This document shows, in pieces, positions 1 to 4,774 of a stretch of DNA of 6,752 bases. The stretch spans positions 1-6,752 of the forward strand of contig WFRL01000003.1 of NCBI GenBank assembly GCA_015486555.1, in the 5' to 3' direction. The number at the start of each line of letters is the position of its first letter. The stretch's first letter is position 1. The position numbers were made by a program, and so were the translations under genes. The notes under the pieces were generated by a model. The model saw nothing but the letters and a program-made list of their open reading frames with translations, was not told the DNA's origin and ran no database searches. Source of the DNA: Candidatus Microgenomates bacterium (GTDB lineage: Bacteria > Patescibacteriota > Microgenomatia > JAADGY01).

Positions 1-1347
1 CAAAGCCGGTAAAGTCTCATAATCGCTGCTGCTTGCACTTTTATTCTCAACCTTGTGCATCACCCCCGTTTGAACATCAAATGAAAAAAGAACTGGTGCA
101 ATTGAAATAGGCTGAGACACAGTTGGTGTAGGTTCAATAGTTGGAGTAGGAATAGGAGTTGGCGAAGGAACAGAAGTTGGGGTAGGAGCTATAGTAGGAG
201 ACGGCGAAAGTGGCTGAATAACTAGTGGCTGACCAACTCCACTTAGAATATCTTCTCCTCTTACATTTACATTAGTATCAGTTGTGCTCCCTACTTTGTA
301 AACTAACTGAAAAGTTTTTACCCCTCTACTATGCGGGTCAAAGTAAATAGGAAAAGTACCAATATCATAATATTTCTTTCCCAATGACTTAGTAAGATGA
401 ATATTAGTTATGCTTACTAAGGCCACTCTTCTACTCTTGTCTAAACTCTTTTTCACCACTTGAGCAGATCTTCCTAAACCCATGCCTGGAGCGAATATTA
501 TCGGGTGAAACGATACATCTTGAGGGTAAGACAAAACAAGATCAACACTATCCACTTTAACATTATTGGTGACTAACCTTACTTCTATATCCACCGTCCT
601 TCGTTGATTACTAATCACCTTATCACTTTCCTTAATTAGACTTAGTGTCGTTCCCCCTTTAATAGGCGGGGAAGGAATTATAGTTGGGGGAATAGTAATA
701 GTCGGCGGCGGCGAGGGGCTCACCGGGGGAATTGGGGTTAGTGTTGGAGTTGAAGACTGGATAATTAAATCACCACTTAAGCCAGATAGAATATCATATT
801 CTTTCGCCTCATTACCTTCCATCATATCCACAACATTAATGAAACCACCATTAGAATCGGCTCGACCATGATTAACTACAAACTTATAACTATTATCTGT
901 TCCTAAAGCAAAATTAATAGTAGGTAACCAATTTGTTTCTGTCCCACCCGCTGGGATAGTTAAACCACTCATAAAAAAGAGGTCAAAGACATAACTCTTC
1001 CTTCCCTGATTGGCAGTAATCGTCCCTGCTGGTAAAGAGGGTTTGTTAACTATCTCTAACATTTTTCCACTTCCATTAGTAGCTACTAACTCAAAGCGAC
1101 TACCTACTACCCGCACTTCATGCTGGGTTAAGTTTCTCAATTTAAGAGATATTCCTACTACCTTTTGACCACTTACCTCATTGATCCCCGCCGTAGCTAC
1201 CAATCTTACCGGTCCTTGAGGAAGACCCGCTTGTTGGGGAAACATGCGCAGACCTCGTTGCTTACTAATGAAGGAGACAATAAAAAGAGCTGTAAAACCA
1301 ACTAGGAGAGCTAAATAATTAAGAATTAACCTCTTTTTCAAATCCAT
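1..1347 (-). CDS. Membrane-anchored multidomain surface protein (5' part; runs off left edge)
   Basis: Open reading frame of 449 codons from the ATG at 1347 with no stop before base 1, so the C-terminus is outside the window. Residues 1-5 are short and basic (MDLKK), and residues 6-27 form one hydrophobic helix, predicted as an N-terminal signal anchor with the rest outside the cell. Residues about 44-197 and 232-378 are two beta-rich modules, each ending in a DILSG motif (185-189 and 366-370). The second, with its VDLVLSYPQDV stretch at 268-278, resembles cohesin-like folds of CPR surface proteins. Pro/Thr/Ser linkers follow each module (about 199-229 and 380-411), and a third segment begins near 412. 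The ATG is chosen because it precedes the membrane helix and lies 8 nt after a -10 box; the next Met (35) would lose the anchor. The exact function is unknown. A surface adhesin or scaffold is an inference, and the cohesin assignment is tentative. Confidence 0.85.
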   Translation of the reverse strand, partial: MDLKKRLILNYLALLVGFTALFIVSFISKQRGLRMFPQQAGLPQGPVRLVATAGINEVSGQKVVGISLKLRNLTQHEVRVVGSRFELVATNGSGKMLEIVNKPSLPAGTITANQGRKSYVFDLFFMSGLTIPAGGTETNWLPTINFALGTDNSYKFVVNHGRADSNGGFINVVDMMEGNEAKEYDILSGLSGDLIIQSSTPTLTPIPPVSPSPPPTITIPPTIIPSPPIKGGTTLSLIKESDKVISNQRRTVDIEVRLVTNNVKVDSVDLVLSYPQDVSFHPIIFAPGMGLGRSAQVVKKSLDKSRRVALVSITNIHLTKSLGKKYYDIGTFPIYFDPHSRGVKTFQLVYKVGSTTDTNVNVRGEDILSGVGQPLVIQPLSPSPTIAPTPTSVPSPTPIPTPTIEPTPTVSQPISIAPVLFSFDVQTGVMHKVENKSASSSDYETLPAL

Positions 1348-1355
1348 ATGGTTTG

Positions 1356-1385
1356 ATAATAGAATAAAGTAAATTATTTTGTCAA
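1356..1385 (-). promoter_or_regulatory. Sigma70-type promoter of the left-edge surface protein gene (leaderless)
   Basis: On the minus strand a perfect -35 box TTGACA (1385-1380), an 18-nt spacer and a -10 box TATTAT (1361-1356) are followed by 8 nt and the ATG at 1347. Initiation about 7 nt after the -10 box would fall within a base or two of the start codon, and there is no Shine-Dalgarno sequence in the gap. The -35 box starts 3 nt beyond the gmd stop codon, so this gene has its own promoter in the 40-bp gap rather than depending only on gmd read-through. This is the best-scoring promoter in the window. Confidence 0.75.
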
Positions 1386-1387
1386 GT

Positions 1388-2362
1388 TTAATTGTTCTCT
1401 AACCTTTTGAGGTCAGCTTCTACCATTATTTGGACTAGTTCCTGAAAGGAAGTTTTTGGCTGCCAACCTAATTTTTTCTTAGCTTTGCTGGCATCACCCA
1501 CTAACATTTCCACCTCAGCCGGGCGCATAAAACGAGGATCTCGTTCTACATAATTTTGCCAGTTACTAATCCCTACTACCGCAAAGGCAAGTTGAACAAA
1601 TTCCCTGACACTATGTGTCTCCCCAGTAGCAATAACATAATCTTCCGGCTTATCCTGCTGTAACATTAACCACATAGCTTCAACATAATCAGGGGCATAC
1701 CCCCAGTCTCGTTTGGCATCTAAATTACCTAACACCAACCTCTCACTCAAACCCATTTTAATCCGAGCTATCTCATAAGAGATTTTCCGAGTTACAAACT
1801 CTAACCCTCGTCTGGGAGACTCATGATTGAAGAGTATGCCTGAAACAGCAAATAAATTATAACTTTCCCGATAGTTAACAGTAATCCAATGACCATAAAC
1901 CTTCGATACCCCATAAGGCGAGCGAGGATAAAAAGGTGTTCCTTCGTTCTGGGGCACTTGACGAACCTTACCAAACATCTCTGAACTTGAAGCTTGATAA
2001 AACTTAGTATCTGGTTTTACCTTCCGAATCGCTTCCAAGACACGAGTAACTCCTAAAGCTGTTACTTCACCAGTTAGAACCGGCTGATTCCACGAAGTGG
2101 GAACAAACGACTGGGCAGCTAAATTATAAACCTCATCGGGCTGAATCTCCTTAATGGCTGCATCTAAAGACCCTTGATCAATTAAATCTCCTTGGACTAA
2201 CTCTATCTTTTCTATTATTTTCTCTATCCTCTCAAAATTCATAGTGCTTGTCCGCCTAGTTAGACCAAATACCTGATAACCTTTAGTCAATAGAAACTCT
2301 GCTAAATAAGACCCGTCTTGACCTGTAATCCCAGTTATCAGGGCTCGTTTTGACCTAACCAT
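1388..2362 (-). CDS. gmd: GDP-mannose 4,6-dehydratase
   Basis: Predicted to convert GDP-D-mannose to GDP-4-keto-6-deoxy-D-mannose, the cytoplasmic precursor of GDP-fucose, GDP-rhamnose and related deoxyhexoses. This is an extended short-chain dehydrogenase of 324 residues, matching the short bacterial Gmd form. The Rossmann NADP site is GITGQDG (11-17, GxxGxxG). The catalytic set appears intact: ASSSE at 124-128 with S126 in the place of the usual Thr, E128, and the YxxxK pair Y150/K154. Family signatures follow: NHESPRRG at 179-186, NLDAKRDWGYAPDY at 213-226, and RPAEVEMLVGD at 280-290 followed by KKKLGW. The start fits the family N-terminus, and the -10 box lies 6 nt upstream. It is divergent from the sortase and 40 bp from the next gene. 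No GDP-fucose synthase or rhamnose reductase is visible here, so the final sugar cannot be named. Glycosylation of the neighbouring surface proteins is only an inference. Confidence 0.96.
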   Translation of the reverse strand: MVRSKRALITGITGQDGSYLAEFLLTKGYQVFGLTRRTSTMNFERIEKIIEKIELVQGDLIDQGSLDAAIKEIQPDEVYNLAAQSFVPTSWNQPVLTGEVTALGVTRVLEAIRKVKPDTKFYQASSSEMFGKVRQVPQNEGTPFYPRSPYGVSKVYGHWITVNYRESYNLFAVSGILFNHESPRRGLEFVTRKISYEIARIKMGLSERLVLGNLDAKRDWGYAPDYVEAMWLMLQQDKPEDYVIATGETHSVREFVQLAFAVVGISNWQNYVERDPRFMRPAEVEMLVGDASKAKKKLGWQPKTSFQELVQIMVEADLKRLENN

Positions 2363-2378
2363 AAACTCATTATACTAT
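2350..2378 (+). promoter_or_regulatory. Promoter of the sortase gene (leaderless, overlaps the gmd promoter)
   Basis: The -35 box TTGACC (2350-2355, 5 of 6 matches) lies within the first codons of gmd. Two registers are possible for the -10: TATACT at 2371-2376 (15-nt spacer, 5 of 6) or TACTAT at 2373-2378 (17-nt spacer, 4 of 6). Either ends 6-8 nt before the ATG at 2385, again leaving no room for a Shine-Dalgarno sequence. The AT-rich core is shared with the gmd -10 on the opposite strand. Confidence 0.6.
2369..2374 (-). promoter_or_regulatory. -10 box of gmd (leaderless)
   Basis: A consensus TATAAT on the minus strand (2374-2369) is separated from the gmd ATG (2362) by only 6 nt, so the transcript should begin at or next to the start codon. 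The best -35 candidate is GTGACT at 2399-2394 (4 of 6 matches, 19-nt spacer), which is weak and lies inside the sortase coding sequence. The box overlaps the sortase -10 region on the other strand. Confidence 0.65.
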
Positions 2379-2384
2379 AAAGCT

Positions 2385-3140
2385 ATGTCTAATAGTCACT
2401 CAGCTACTTTCTGGAGAAAATACTCTAAAAAACGCCTCAAAAAAATCTTTACTCGTCACTACATACCTACTCTTCCTGAAAGCAGTTGGGGGAAAAATAT
2501 TATCATCATCTTAGTAGCTATTTTCAGCTTTTTCTTTATCTCAACCCTAACCTATCTCTCACTCGTTAGTTTAATTCTTAATCTCCGCTACTACGCCACT
2601 CAGGTAGTTCTTAAGAATCAGCCTTTTAAGATAACCAGAATTGTCCTTACTTCCATCGCTTTTAATCCCAACCTCCAAGGTTCTACCAGATATCCCCAGT
2701 TTGGATTGGTTATCCCCAAAATTGGGGTGGACGCTCCTATAATCCCCCATGTAGATCCCAACAACTATAAGGGATATATGAAAGTATTAAAAAGAGGAGT
2801 AGCTCTAGCTCAAGGATCAAGTTATCCTAATGAAAATGGCGTTAGCTACATTTTTGCTCACTCAACCAACCTTAACCCTTATTGGATAAGCTACTACAAT
2901 GCTATCTTCTACCTCCTTAACAAACTAAAAAGAGGAGATCAAATTTTCATTTGGTATCATAACAAAAGGTATACTTACACTGTCAAACGTGTCCTTATTA
3001 CCTCAAAAGATGACAAAAGTTTTCTCTTTTCCTCCCATAAAAAACTTGTTCTCCAAACCTGTTACCCGCCAGGCACCAGCCTTAAACGACTAATAATTAT
3101 CGCTTACCCTCCTGATTATAGAAATGATAAAGAGAGATAG
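2385..3140 (+). CDS. Membrane-anchored sortase (cysteine transpeptidase)
   Basis: Predicted to cleave a C-terminal sorting signal of exported proteins and transfer them to a cell-surface nucleophile. It has 251 residues: a basic cytoplasmic N-terminus (about 1-36), one transmembrane helix (about 38-66) and an extracellular sortase domain (about 104-241). Conserved blocks visible are GLVIPKIGVDAPI (107-119), FAHSTN with the catalytic H159, and LVLQTCYPPGT with the catalytic C226, followed by R235 in the LKRLII strand. The His-Cys-Arg triad is complete, so an active enzyme is expected. The TCYPPGT...R form is closer to class D/E-like sortases than to SrtA or SrtB, but the class is not certain. 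It is divergent from gmd. Its last 14 codons and stop overlap, antiparallel, the 3' end of a gene whose product carries a PETG sorting signal, the obvious candidate substrate. The ATG at 2385 is the only Met before residue 132. Confidence 0.93.
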   Translation: MSNSHSATFWRKYSKKRLKKIFTRHYIPTLPESSWGKNIIIILVAIFSFFFISTLTYLSLVSLILNLRYYATQVVLKNQPFKITRIVLTSIAFNPNLQGSTRYPQFGLVIPKIGVDAPIIPHVDPNNYKGYMKVLKRGVALAQGSSYPNENGVSYIFAHSTNLNPYWISYYNAIFYLLNKLKRGDQIFIWYHNKRYTYTVKRVLITSKDDKSFLFSSHKKLVLQTCYPPGTSLKRLIIIAYPPDYRNDKER

Positions 3141-3993
3141 CTATCAGAGGGGAAATAAACAAACCAAGGATTAAAATCCAAGTGGGAGTTCCTGTTTCAG
3201 GCTGTATCTTCATATTTAACCCTACTTTAAGGAAACACTTCCCTTCCCCACCTGCAACATTTCCTTGTTCATCTTTAACATACCCTTTTACAAGATGACT
3301 TTTATTATTCAATTGAAGGTTAAAGGTATTTTCCCTTTGCCAACCATAATCTTCCCCATCAACCACCAACCTATATAAATAACCACTTCTTGGAGACTGA
3401 GCCACAACCCTTACCTTTTGTTTTCCTCCTCTCTGATTGATAACTTCTACCTTCTTACATTTTGGAAAAGATACACTTTCCTCCTCTTTCTCCTCTGGCC
3501 TATAGCGGCGAACTCCAAACATAACTAGATTTTTTCCTGTTTTTAACTCTATCTCCTGAGGAGGGGTTGTATTTTTCCACCCCTTTCTAGTTTCTGACCA
3601 AATTTGTAACCACTGGCCTGGCTCAAGGGTAACTAAAGAACTGCACCCACCATACAACCAATTAAAGATAGTAGGAAAACATTTTTGGCTCGCTCGCGCA
3701 GTCACTGTTTTCACTTTCTTACTCTTACCAACTTTATAGTGCACCTGCCAATCTAAACCTTCTTCTCCAAAACCTCTTATTTTATTATCATCTCGATCAT
3801 TGAAGACCACTACTTCTAATGTGGCAACAAAACCCTTAGATTGTTGGTTGTTCCCACTCACCTGAGGTGTTGGGGTTGGTTGAGTTCGAAGTCGTTTGAC
3901 TTTTGAGGGTCGGAAAAAGATAACCCCTCCAACGAACCGTAACAAAAAGAAAAGAAAAAGGAATAGTAAAGTATAACCTATAACTCTCTTCAT
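3097..3993 (-). CDS. Exported surface protein with SdrD-B-like and PKD-like domains and a PETG sorting signal
   Basis: This 298-residue protein has an N-terminal hydrophobic segment (about 4-27, signal peptide or anchor) and a short PTPTP linker (39-43). A domain of about 57-162 starts with FNDRDDNKIRGFGEEGL (64-80), the Asp/Asn-rich calcium-loop signature of SdrD-B-type beta domains, and closes with the typical NLVMFGVRR strand. A second domain (about 175-258) has a PKD/Ig-like layout bracketed by C179 and C253, with VKDEQGN at 239-245. The C-terminus is PETGTP (265-270), a hydrophobic helix (about 271-290) and a basic tail ending in EGKR. That is the tripartite plan of a sortase substrate, with Pro-Glu-Thr-Gly but Gln instead of Leu before it. 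Cleavage between T267 and G268 is inferred. Its ATG lies 7 nt after an extended -10 box. It converges on the sortase gene and overlaps it by 44 bp. The ligand or role is unknown. Confidence 0.88.
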   Translation of the reverse strand: MKRVIGYTLLFLFLFFLLRFVGGVIFFRPSKVKRLRTQPTPTPQVSGNNQQSKGFVATLEVVVFNDRDDNKIRGFGEEGLDWQVHYKVGKSKKVKTVTARASQKCFPTIFNWLYGGCSSLVTLEPGQWLQIWSETRKGWKNTTPPQEIELKTGKNLVMFGVRRYRPEEKEEESVSFPKCKKVEVINQRGGKQKVRVVAQSPRSGYLYRLVVDGEDYGWQRENTFNLQLNNKSHLVKGYVKDEQGNVAGGEGKCFLKVGLNMKIQPETGTPTWILILGLFISPLIAISLYHFYNQEGKR

Positions 3994-4000
3994 TTCCTAT

Positions 4001-4009
4001 AGTATAACA
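4001..4009 (-). promoter_or_regulatory. Extended -10 promoter of the PETG surface protein gene (leaderless)
   Basis: The minus strand reads TGTTATACT (4009-4001), an extended -10 (TG-N-TATACT), then 7 nt to the ATG at 3993. No good -35 box is visible at the usual spacing, as expected for an extended -10 promoter. The intervening ATAGGAA contains AGGA, but it abuts the ATG and is too close to act as a Shine-Dalgarno site. Confidence 0.65.
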
Positions 4010-4063
4010 TAATCCAGCATCCACTAATGGAATCAGAATAAGAGAGGAGTAATTGATCTCAGT

Positions 4064-4182
4064 TTGTAAAGTTAGTAAGTTCATAAAAGTTATAAAGTGA
4101 ACATTATCAGAACTTAGAACTTGGAGCTTGGAACTCAGTAAAAGTGACCAATTTTCAATGATCAATTTTCCAAACAACTAAA
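4064..4182. repeat. Degenerate heptanucleotide-periodic tract 1
   Basis: Cutting the sequence every 7 bases from 4064 gives related neighbouring units. The clearest are CTTAGAA, CTTGGAG and CTTGGAA (4113-4133). Further on, CCAATTT, TCAATGA and TCAATTT (4148-4168) stay in the same phase. The left part (AAAGTT-like units) is more degraded. The reverse complement of 4103-4133 (TTCCAAG and CTCCAAG units, then TTCTGATAAT) resembles the tract at 4651-4690, so the two may be inverted members of one family. Confidence 0.5.
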
Positions 4183-4185
4183 ACG

Positions 4186-4240
4186 GTCATCCTGAGGAGC
4201 TACAGCGACGAAGGATCTAGCGAGCGGAGCGAGCGCAAAG
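4186..4240 (+). repeat. GTCATYCTGA palindromic element, copy A
   Basis: Begins GTCATCCTGAGGAGC and contains GAAGGATCTAGC, so ATCCT and AGGAT can pair as the outer arm of an imperfect hairpin. It ends in a G/C-rich GAGCG-repeated tail and GCGCAAAG. Bases 4186-4223 match copy D (inverted, 4530-4493) at 36 of 38 positions by eye. It is more GC-rich than its surroundings. Confidence 0.8.
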
Positions 4241-4299
4241 GTACTAGCACTTAAGTTTCTTCTAAGCTTTTACCTTACAAAGTTATTAATTGTTTTTAA

Positions 4300-4320
4300 C
4301 CTAGTTCCTAGTTCCAATCC
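4300..4320. repeat. Heptamer tract 2 (CCTAGTT family)
   Basis: Two identical units CCTAGTT (4300-4306 and 4307-4313) are followed by the diverged unit CCAATCC (4314-4320). The same unit order recurs at 4754-4774 as CCTAGTC twice, then CCAATAC, and a related form lies at 4614-4641. Confidence 0.6.
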
Positions 4321-4324
4321 CCTA

Positions 4325-4370
4325 CGCCTTCGGCTAGATTCTTCACTCCGCTTCGGAGTGTCAGAATGAC
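4325..4370 (-). repeat. GTCATYCTGA palindromic element, copy B (strong hairpin)
   Basis: The inverted copy reads GTCATTCTGA at its head (4370-4361) and GAAGAATCTAGCCGAAGGCG at its tail (4344-4325). It folds cleanly: ATTCT (4338-4342) pairs with AGAAT (4363-4367), and CACTCCG (4344-4350) pairs with CGGAGTG (4354-4360) around a 3-nt loop. There is no U-tract on either side, so it is not called a terminator. Its tail matches copy C at 22 of 23 positions. Confidence 0.8.
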
Positions 4371-4401
4371 CTGGCAAGGAGGTTGTACCTTCCTTTTCCA
4401 C

Positions 4402-4450
4402 GTCATCCTGAACGAGCCGCCAGGCGAAGTGAAGGATCTAGCCGAAGGCG
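4402..4450 (+). repeat. GTCATYCTGA palindromic element, copy C
   Basis: Head GTCATCCTGA and tail GAAGGATCTAGCCGAAGGCG enclose a G/C-rich centre containing CGCCAGGCG. The ATCCT/AGGAT outer arm is present. The tail groups it with copy B rather than with A and D. Confidence 0.78.
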
Positions 4451-4483
4451 CATGGATGTGCTCACAAGCCTGGGGGTCAAATT

Positions 4484-4530
4484 CTTTGCGCTTCGCTAGA
4501 TCCTTCGTCGCTCTGGCTCCTCAGGATGAC
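4484..4530 (-). repeat. GTCATYCTGA palindromic element, copy D
   Basis: The inverted near-copy of A has the same head GTCATCCTGAGGAGC (4530-4516), the same GACGAAGGATCTAGCGA core, and ends in GCGCAAAG (4491-4484). It lacks the extra GAGCG units seen in the tail of A. C and D face each other across 33 bp and could pair through their shared core. Confidence 0.8.
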
Positions 4531-4540
4531 TTTATAGACA

Positions 4541-4568
4541 AGGTTTAGAATTTAGAGATTAGGACCTG
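4541..4568. repeat. Heptamer tract 3 (GAATTTA-like)
   Basis: Successive 7-base units AGGTTTA, GAATTTA and GAGATTA (4541-4561) share the TTA ending, and GGACCTG follows. It is a short and degenerate tract, and weaker evidence than the CCTAGTT tracts. Confidence 0.35.
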
Positions 4569-4587
4569 CCTGTGCCGGCAGGCAGGT
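4564..4587. repeat. Inverted repeat with 9-bp arms (ACCTGCCTG/CAGGCAGGT)
   Basis: Perfect arms ACCTGCCTG (4564-4572) and CAGGCAGGT (4579-4587) surround the 6-nt loop TGCCGG. On the plus strand a short T-rich stretch (TTGTTTAGG) follows, and on the minus strand, the direction of topA transcription, there is no U-tract. It could be a stem in the topA 3' UTR or a mobile palindrome. A terminator role is not supported. Confidence 0.65.
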
Positions 4588-4613
4588 TTGTTTAGGATTT
4601 AGTGCTTTTCTTA

Positions 4614-4641
4614 CCTAGATCCTAGTTCCTGGTTCCAGATA
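4614..4641. repeat. Heptamer tract 4 (CCTAGTT family)
   Basis: Four successive units begin CC: CCTAGAT, CCTAGTT and CCTGGTT (4614-4634), then the diverged CCAGATA. It is the same family as the tracts at 4300-4320 and 4754-4774. Confidence 0.55.
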
Positions 4642-4650
4642 AACTAAGTT

Positions 4651-4690
4651 CCGACCTCCGAGCTCCGAGCTCTGATAATTTCTGATAATT
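4651..4690. repeat. Heptamer tract 5 (CCGAGCT) with 10-bp tandem duplication
   Basis: Three 7-base units CCGACCT, CCGAGCT and CCGAGCT (4651-4671) run into a perfect 10-bp tandem repeat TCTGATAATT (4671-4680 and 4681-4690). The CTCCRAG-then-TCTGATAAT arrangement reappears inverted near 4103-4133. Confidence 0.6.
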
Positions 4691-4774
4691 AAAATTAAGA
4701 TTTTAAAATTTGATTTGATTAAAAATTAAAAATTTCAAATTAAAAATTAATTCCCTAGTCCCTAGTCCCAATAC
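4691..4774. repeat. In-phase heptamer tract 6, abutting the topA stop codon
   Basis: Twelve consecutive 7-base units can be read without a phase change from 4691 to 4774. The clearest are TTAAAAA (4719-4725, 4726-4732, 4740-4746) interrupted by TTTCAAA, then CCTAGTC twice (4754-4767) and CCAATAC (4768-4774). The next base is the end of the topA stop codon. The A/T-rich section is low complexity, so chance contributes there; the CCTAGTC units do not have that problem. Confidence 0.55.

Larger units (their letters stand above)
3994..4774. other. Gene-free repeat island between topA and the surface protein gene
   Basis: This 781-bp stretch holds no credible gene. The only open frames are a 113-codon antisense-offset frame at its left end and a 60-codon frame built from repeat elements. 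Besides the promoter at 4001-4009 it contains four palindromic GTCATYCTGA elements (4186-4240, 4325-4370, 4402-4450, 4484-4530), several heptamer-periodic tracts, a 10-bp tandem duplication and a 9-bp-arm hairpin. The remainder (about 4010-4063, 4241-4299, 4371-4401, 4451-4483, 4588-4613) shows nothing I can name. All other intergenic gaps in the window are at most 40 bp. Confidence 0.85.

Noticed and set aside
3068..3099. AGGC/GCCT stem near the sortase 3' end as a terminator of the convergent gene
   Set aside because: It has only 4 paired bases, lies inside coding sequence and has no U-tract.
3994..4000. AGGA before the ATG at 3993 as a ribosome binding site
   Set aside because: It sits directly against the start codon, and the -10 box spacing predicts that little or none of it is transcribed as a leader.
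3836..4177. 113-codon minus-strand open frame
   Set aside because: It overlaps the N-terminus of the surface protein gene in another frame, and the rest translates the heptamer tract and promoter region. The overlapping gene has the domains and the promoter.
4338..4367. Copy B hairpin as an intrinsic terminator for topA
   Set aside because: The stem is good, but no run of U follows on either strand and near-copies without a good stem lie beside it. It fits a dispersed palindrome better.
4186..4530. Repeat cluster as a CRISPR array
   Set aside because: There are only four copies in alternating orientation with unequal spacing, and no cas gene is present.
4366..4548. 60-codon plus-strand open frame starting MTWQGG
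   Set aside because: It is made largely of repeat elements C (4402-4450) and D (4484-4530), has no promoter near its start and no recognisable protein features.
4010..4774. tRNA, riboswitch or other structured RNA gene in the repeat island
   Set aside because: No cloverleaf, CCA end or known aptamer core was seen; all structure found is explained by the repeat families.
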